Assembly: GCA_949297765.1 (NCBI GenBank) | Contig: CASFTV010000006.1 | Coordinates: 62,001 to 126,000, forward strand | From: an uncultured bacterium | GTDB taxonomy: Bacteria > Verrucomicrobiota > Lentisphaeria > Victivallales > UBA1829 | DNA: 64,000 nt | Direction of reading: 5' to 3' | Part shown: in pieces, positions 59,824 through 64,000 of the stretch | Layout of the letters: each line of letters starts with the position of its first letter | Numbering within the stretch: the first letter of the stretch is position 1 | The notes under the pieces: generated by a model | Told to the model about the DNA's origin: nothing | Seen by the model: only the letters and a program-made list of their open reading frames with translations | Database searches by the model: none | Program-made: the position numbers and the translations under genes

Positions 59824-60621
59824 ATGCCGCAGATTCATCCCACCGCCGTTGTCGATCCATCCGCAAAACTTGCGGAGAATGTTGTGATCGGTCCGCACTG
59901 CGTTGTCGAACACGATGTAGAAATCGGAGCGGGCAGCCGGCTGATGGCGAACGCGTTCATCGGATGCTATACGACGATGGGGGAGAACAACGTGGTCTAT
60001 CCGTTTGCGTCGATCGGTTCCGATCCGGAGGACTACGGATTCGACGGATCCGTCTCCTACACGAAGATCGGAAACAACAACCGTTTCCGCGAAGGAGTGA
60101 CCGTGAACCGGGCGACCCACGAAGGAGCGTCCACGGTTATCGGGAACGGCTGTTTCCTGATGGCAAATGCACATGTCGGCCATAACTGCAAGGTGGGGAA
60201 CAATGTGATCCTCGTGGTGGGAGCGACGCTCGGGGGCTACGCGGAAGTCGGAGACAACGCCCTGCTTTCGGGACTGGTCGCCGTACATCAGTTCTGCCGG
60301 GTCGGACGGATGGCGGTGCTCAGCGGTGTTTCGGCCATCTCCGTGGATCTTCCCCCGTTCATGATCGGCGACGGACGCAATGGCGGAGTCCGCGGATTCA
60401 ATATTGTCGGCCTGCGGCGGAACGGGTTCCCGCCGGAAACCATCCGGGCGATCAAGAAGGTCTACGATCTCTTCTTCCGCCAGGGACTCAACACGAAAAA
60501 CGCCATGGAACGCACGCTTGCCGAAGTTCCGCAGCTCCCGGAAGTGACGGAATTTCTGGATTTCGTCCGCTCCTCCAAACGCGGAATTCTCTCCGGCGAC
60601 CGTCACGGACGGCGGGCGTAA
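59824..60621 (+). CDS. lpxA: UDP-N-acetylglucosamine acyltransferase, first step of lipid A synthesis
   Basis: A 265-residue left-handed beta-helix enzyme that transfers an acyl chain from ACP to UDP-GlcNAc. It opens MPQIHPTAVVDPSAKLAENV and has hexapeptide repeats throughout. The catalytic His lies in MANAHVGHNCKVGNN, and substrate-contact segments are GSDPEDYGF and GLVAVHQFCRVGRM. The C-terminal helical part includes GLRRNGFPPETIRAIKKVY. Length matches E. coli LpxA (262). ATG 59824 is chosen over the frame back to 59743, which would start in the preceding terminator. lpxB, lpxC and lpxD are not adjacent. Confidence 0.95.
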   Translation: MPQIHPTAVVDPSAKLAENVVIGPHCVVEHDVEIGAGSRLMANAFIGCYTTMGENNVVYPFASIGSDPEDYGFDGSVSYTKIGNNNRFREGVTVNRATHEGASTVIGNGCFLMANAHVGHNCKVGNNVILVVGATLGGYAEVGDNALLSGLVAVHQFCRVGRMAVLSGVSAISVDLPPFMIGDGRNGGVRGFNIVGLRRNGFPPETIRAIKKVYDLFFRQGLNTKNAMERTLAEVPQLPEVTEFLDFVRSSKRGILSGDRHGRRA

Positions 60622-60642
60622 GTTTTTTTCCTCTTCAAAGTT

Positions 60643-60679
60643 CCCTTTCTCCGGCCGTTGCGGGAAAGGGATTTTTTTT
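60643..60679 (+). terminator. Terminator of lpxA
   Basis: CCCTTTC and GAAAGGG pair, with CC/GG extending the stem past a bulged T, followed by A and eight T. It lies 22 bp past the lpxA stop. Confidence 0.75.
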
Positions 60680-60704
60680 ATACGGACACCTTCCTGCGTC
60701 CGAT

Positions 60705-60743
60705 TGTTAGGATTCTGTTAGAGAATCGTTTGCTTCCTGTTCC
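60705..60743 (+). promoter_or_regulatory. Pho-box-like array of 11-bp direct repeats
   Basis: TGTTAG at 60705 and 60716 is followed by degenerate copies CGTTTG (60727) and TGTTCC (60738), all exactly 11 bp apart. The array ends five bases before the -35 hexamer of a Na/Pi transporter gene. The 11-bp direct-repeat architecture and the TGTYA half-site match PhoB-type sites; binding is inferred. Confidence 0.6.
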
Positions 60744-60748
60744 TCTTC

Positions 60749-60777
60749 TTGTCCATTTGTTAAAGCGATGTTATATT
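60749..60777 (+). promoter_or_regulatory. Promoter of the Na/Pi transporter-PhoU gene
   Basis: TTGTCC (60749-60754), 17 bp, TATATT (60772-60777), 32 bp before the TTG start. The poor -35 directly beside the 11-bp repeats suits an activated promoter. Confidence 0.65.
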
Positions 60778-60809
60778 GACGGGATTTCACCCATCAAGGA
60801 GAGAAGATT

Positions 60810-63260
60810 TTGAAGCTGACCATCTGCCTTTTGTCCGCGTTTGCGGCCGTTTTTCTGTTTTGCGGCTGCGGCGAATCCGTCCCGGTGAAACTGCAGGAAC
60901 TTGCGGTGTTTCAAGGAGGCGAGCAGTGCGCGCTTCCGGGAGAGGAGTTTTCCGAACCGCTTTACATCCTTGCATCGGGGAAGGCTCCGGAAGGATTTTT
61001 TGCATCGGGGGAACGTCCGCCGGCGGCGGGACAGAAAATCCGTTTTGAACCGGCGGAAGGATCCGATCTCCGGGTGGAGCCGTCCACGGCGGAAAGCGAT
61101 GCGGGCGGACTGGTCAAGGTCTCTGTGACCGCGGGCCGGCGAACAGGGGATCAATATCTGAAGGTTATTCCGGAATCGGCCCCGGAAAAAGCGATTCTTG
61201 TGCGGTTCATTTCGGGAATCCGGATTTCCGGAGGGAATCAGGAGATTCATTCGGGGAAACGCTCCGCCGAACCGCTGACTGTCACGGCGGTGCAGGCCGA
61301 TGGGAGTCCGGCGGCGGGAGTTCCGGTGTTCTTCCGGATCGTCAACACGCCGTCGGGAGGATCGGATGCCGCGCTGAGCGCCGGGTCCGCAGTCACGGAT
61401 GCGGCGGGACGGGCCTCCGCCTCCGTCATCATGGGAACTGCGACGGGGAAGTATGAGATCAATGTGGAAGTCGCGGGACAGAACACGACACGCGGCATCA
61501 TCGTGAAGGAACTCGGCATCAACTTTGTGGATCTTCTGATGAACGTGTTCGGGGGACTGGCGGTCTTCGTGTTCGGCATGAAGCTCATGAGCGACGGACT
61601 GAACAAGGCCGCCGGCGAAAAAATGCGGACCATTCTGCATCTGTTTTCCAGCAACCGGTTTGTAGCGGTTCTGGCGGGAGCGCTGGTTACAGCGGTGATC
61701 CAGTCCTCCAGCGCGAGCACGGTGATGGTGATCGGATTTGTCAACGCGGGGCTTCTGAATCTGGCGCAGTCGATCGGGATCATCTTCGGAGCGAACATCG
61801 GCACCACGATCACGGCGCAGATCATCGCGTTCGACATTGCCTGCATCACGATGCCGGCGATCATTCTCGGGCTTCTGATGCTCTTCATTTCGTGGAAATA
61901 TCTGCGGGGATGGGGAGAGACCGTTCTCGGATTCGGGCTGCTGTTCTTCGGAATGACCCTGATGAGCGCCGAGCTGAAATCCATTGCGCAGTTTCCCACG
62001 TTCATCCGCTTCTTCAGCACCTTCGACTGTGCGCCGGTGAACGGATGGATGCCGTTCGGAGCGCTGCTCGGAGCGATCGGGATCGGACTGGCGGTCACGA
62101 TGGTCATCCAGAGCAGTTCGGCGGCGACCGGCATCATTCTGGCGCTCGGAGCCAGCGGACTGATCAACCTGTATACGGCGGTGGCGCTGGTGCTCGGTTC
62201 GAATATCGGGACGACCGTCACGGCGCAGCTGGCGGCGATTCCGACCAACCGGATTGCCAAGCAGGCGGCGCTCGCCCATACGATGTTCAACTGCATCGGC
62301 GTTCTGATTGTCGCCTCGACCTTCTACATCCGCTGGGGCGATACCGGAATCCCGGTGTTTTTCCACATCATCGACCGGATCACAGCGGGGGATGCGTTTG
62401 CCGCCGTTCCGCAGAACGTTCCCCGTCACATTGCCAACGCCCACACGCTGTTCAATGTGGCGACGACGCTGATTCTTCTTCCGTTCGTCTCCAGTCTTGC
62501 CCGGCTCTGCGAGCGATTGATTCCCGTGAAGCGGGATTCGATCCGCTACCAGCATCTGGAGCCGCATCTTCTGGACAATCCTCCGATCGCGCTGGAGCAG
62601 GCGGCCTCCTGTTACGGGAACATGCTTCGGGAATCCTGGTCGATGGTCTCCGGAGCGGTGGAGAACCACTTCATGAAAAGCGCGGTCAGCGACGGGGAAA
62701 TCGAGGAGTTCGACCGCCGCGAAAAAACCATCGACGACCTCCAGTTCGAAATCACCAGCTATCTGACGCTCATCACCCGCCGCGAACTTTCCCAGAAGCA
62801 GGCGGAGTTCATCCCCGTTCTGATGCACTGCACCAACGACGCGGAACGGATCGCCGATCACACGGAAAACATCCTCTCCCTCACCCGGCGTCTGGAAGAG
62901 ACCGGTTCCGGAATTTCCGACGCCGCCCTGAGCGATCTGGATTCGATCTACACGCTCCTCAAACTCCAGGCGGACAAGGTTCTGGAAGCGCTGAAATCCC
63001 ACGATCTCGAACTCTCCCGGAGCGCAAAGGCTCTGGAAAAAGAGATCGTAAAACTCGGTGCCGAACTGGAAAACAAACACATTGACCGTCTCCGCGAGGG
63101 CATCTGCCATGCGGCCGTCGGAGTGATCTTCATCGAACTCCTCGGAGAAATTGAGAAGGTCTCCGGGAAATTCTCCAACATTGCCAAGCGGGCCCCGCAG
63201 GTCCAGAAGTACTATCAGGACGCCGCCGCACAGAAAGCCGCGGCGGCGATCGCCGCATAA
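60810..63260 (+). CDS. Na/Pi cotransporter (NptA) fused to N-terminal Ig-like region and C-terminal PhoU
   Basis: An 816-residue protein. The N-terminus is lipoprotein-like (LSAFAAVFLFCGC), then comes an extracytoplasmic region of about 210 residues with bacterial Ig-like sequence (TVTAVQADGSPAAGVPVFFRI). The transporter core (about 235-580) has the two inverted NptA repeats with VTAVIQSSSASTVMVIG and VTMVIQSSSAATGIILA, plus GANIGTTITAQ and GSNIGTTVTAQ. A PhoU-like helical domain (about 595-800) has CTNDAERIADHTENIL. It starts at TTG 60810 behind AAGGAGAG. It likely exchanges or exports phosphate with Na+, regulated by phosphate through the upstream box. Confidence 0.9.
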   Translation: MKLTICLLSAFAAVFLFCGCGESVPVKLQELAVFQGGEQCALPGEEFSEPLYILASGKAPEGFFASGERPPAAGQKIRFEPAEGSDLRVEPSTAESDAGGLVKVSVTAGRRTGDQYLKVIPESAPEKAILVRFISGIRISGGNQEIHSGKRSAEPLTVTAVQADGSPAAGVPVFFRIVNTPSGGSDAALSAGSAVTDAAGRASASVIMGTATGKYEINVEVAGQNTTRGIIVKELGINFVDLLMNVFGGLAVFVFGMKLMSDGLNKAAGEKMRTILHLFSSNRFVAVLAGALVTAVIQSSSASTVMVIGFVNAGLLNLAQSIGIIFGANIGTTITAQIIAFDIACITMPAIILGLLMLFISWKYLRGWGETVLGFGLLFFGMTLMSAELKSIAQFPTFIRFFSTFDCAPVNGWMPFGALLGAIGIGLAVTMVIQSSSAATGIILALGASGLINLYTAVALVLGSNIGTTVTAQLAAIPTNRIAKQAALAHTMFNCIGVLIVASTFYIRWGDTGIPVFFHIIDRITAGDAFAAVPQNVPRHIANAHTLFNVATTLILLPFVSSLARLCERLIPVKRDSIRYQHLEPHLLDNPPIALEQAASCYGNMLRESWSMVSGAVENHFMKSAVSDGEIEEFDRREKTIDDLQFEITSYLTLITRRELSQKQAEFIPVLMHCTNDAERIADHTENILSLTRRLEETGSGISDAALSDLDSIYTLLKLQADKVLEALKSHDLELSRSAKALEKEIVKLGAELENKHIDRLREGICHAAVGVIFIELLGEIEKVSGKFSNIAKRAPQVQKYYQDAAAQKAAAAIAA

Positions 63261-63273
63261 CCCCGCCCGCCGG

Positions 63274-63298
63274 ATCCGCCGGATTTTTCCCGGCGGAT
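63274..63298. terminator. Hairpin between convergent genes
   Basis: ATCCGCCGG and CCGGCGGAT form a perfect nine-base stem with a seven-base loop rich in T, lying between the NptA-PhoU stop and the stop of the TusA-DsrE gene. No clean T run follows on either strand, so termination efficiency is uncertain. Confidence 0.4.
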
Positions 63299-64000
63299 TC
63301 AGATGAACAGCGTATTCCCGCTCTCCTTCGCCATTGCCGCAAAGCTGGCGACGCCGGCAATTTCGTCGACTTCGATCAGCTCCTCCGCGGAGAGCCCCAT
63401 CACGCCCATTGCCATCTCGCAGGCGATGAATCTCACGCCGAGCGCCTTCGCCTGTTTCATCAGTTCCGGGAGCGAGGCGACATTCTGACGTGCCATCACC
63501 TGCTTCATCATTGCGCTTCCGATTCCCCCCATGTTCATTTTCGAGAGGGTCAGTTTCGAGGCTCCTTTCGGCAGCATCCATCCGAACATGCGTGAAAGAA
63601 AACTCTTCGGCAGCGCGGGCGAAGGATTTCTGCGCAGCACGCTCAGCCCCCAGAATGTGAAGAAGATCCCCACCCGCATTCCGGAGGCCGCCATTCCGCA
63701 GGCGATGATCATCGCCGCCATCGCCTTGTCGAGATCGTTGCTGAACAGCACGATTGCCGCACGCCGCTCCCCGTCGGAGGACGCGGAAGGTTCCGGAAGC
63801 GCCGTCTTTTCCCTTCCGGTTTTCCGGATCAGCGCGACAAGCCCCTCTTCGCCGCGTTCCGTCCGAAGCAGTTCGTTTCCGCTGGAGCGGATCCATGCGT
63901 CCAGATCGGGGGCGAACGAACCGGCGGCAAGAAGGCGGAGCACCTCCCCTGTCCCGAGGGTTTCGAGTTCCTCTTTCAGACGCACCACCGGACCGGGACA
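63299..64000 (-). CDS. TusA-DsrE domain sulfur-relay protein, C-terminal part (cut by right edge)
   Basis: The frame is open to the window edge. Its first visible residues, CPGPVVRLKEELETLGTG, are the TusA motif with its sulfur-carrying Cys. After a linker, a DsrE/DsrF-type domain (AAIVLFSNDLDKAMAAMIIA, GMRVGIFFTFWGL, FIACEMAMGVMGL) runs to the end. This TusA-DsrE order is the C-terminal end of larger proteins that start with a CoA-disulfide-reductase-like flavoprotein and a rhodanese domain; that part would lie outside the window. The Met at 63988 is internal, not a start. It handles persulfides in the cytoplasm. Confidence 0.8.
   Translation of the reverse strand, partial: CPGPVVRLKEELETLGTGEVLRLLAAGSFAPDLDAWIRSSGNELLRTERGEEGLVALIRKTGREKTALPEPSASSDGERRAAIVLFSNDLDKAMAAMIIACGMAASGMRVGIFFTFWGLSVLRRNPSPALPKSFLSRMFGWMLPKGASKLTLSKMNMGGIGSAMMKQVMARQNVASLPELMKQAKALGVRFIACEMAMGVMGLSAEELIEVDEIAGVASFAAMAKESGNTLFI

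Noticed and set aside
60771-63896. Minus-strand open frame of 1,041 codons
   Set aside because: It runs antisense to the NptA-PhoU and part of the TusA-DsrE genes, is extremely Arg/Gly/Asp rich and has no family motif. High GC at third positions leaves such shadow frames open.
1-64000. CRISPR array, insertion sequence, prophage or restriction/defence genes
   Set aside because: No spaced short repeats, transposase, integrase, phage structural or nuclease-methylase genes were seen anywhere in the window.

Overview
The window (about 58% GC) looks like chromosome of a Gram-negative member of the PVC superphylum, most likely Lentisphaerota (Victivallis-like). Lipid A/LPS genes (lpxA, waaA) show an outer membrane. 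A pseudopilin-like secreted protein sits in a regulator/glycosidase gene set, large secreted glycosidases and LacI/GntR/AraC regulators are present, and McsA/McsB occur in a diderm. The lineage is inferred from gene content and style, not from a marker-gene tree. Promoters are bacterial sigma-70 type, mostly TTGAAA/TTGACA with 16-17 bp to TATATT/TATAAT.

Layout: 1-1320 is a divergent rhamnose pair (rhaA cut by the left edge, AraC-type regulator). 1343-7097 holds prfA-rpmE, an SDR reductase, an ABC ATPase with pheA, and thiG. 7098-7489 is an AT-rich gene-free stretch. 7490-12464 (minus) is purD-glycosyltransferase-larE-O-antigen ligase. 12660-17036 (plus) is a double-domain class II aldolase, a CBS-type pyrophosphatase and an AI-2E family permease. 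17097-23570 (plus) is a carbohydrate-type locus: GntR regulator with a perfect palindrome in its promoter, a pseudopilin, a large glycosidase broken by a one-base frameshift, and an MFS carrier. 23650-28673 holds tRNA-Gln(CUG), a secreted SGNH hydrolase, recQ, and a CatB-type acetyltransferase flanked by two copies of an 80-bp hairpin repeat. 28674-36434 (minus) is waaA-thiC-tadA-ctp, then rhomboid-glgA-queA from its own promoter. 36687-40552 is fumC-hrpB. 40619-44853 is LacI regulator-GH130-GH36, probably for galactomannan-like oligosaccharides. 44932-46116 is mraY. 46329-50304 is a MoxR/DUF58/VWA (Bat-like) operon. 50395-51555 is a membrane metallophosphoesterase, overlapping tail to tail with a six-gene minus-strand operon: mcsA-mcsB-histidine kinase-5'-nucleotidase-lipoprotein-secreted protein. 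58140-63260 (plus) is phosphohexomutase, an unannotated 35-residue basic protein gene, lpxA, and a Na/Pi transporter-PhoU fusion behind an apparent Pho box. The right edge cuts a TusA-DsrE protein.

No CRISPR array, prophage, insertion sequence or conventional defence system was seen. The least conventional items are the 35-aa basic protein, the paired hairpin repeats around the acetyltransferase gene, a histidine kinase whose sensor resembles a VUT/queuosine-precursor transporter, the aldolase with a decayed second domain, and the lipoprotein-like NptA-PhoU with its Pho-box promoter.
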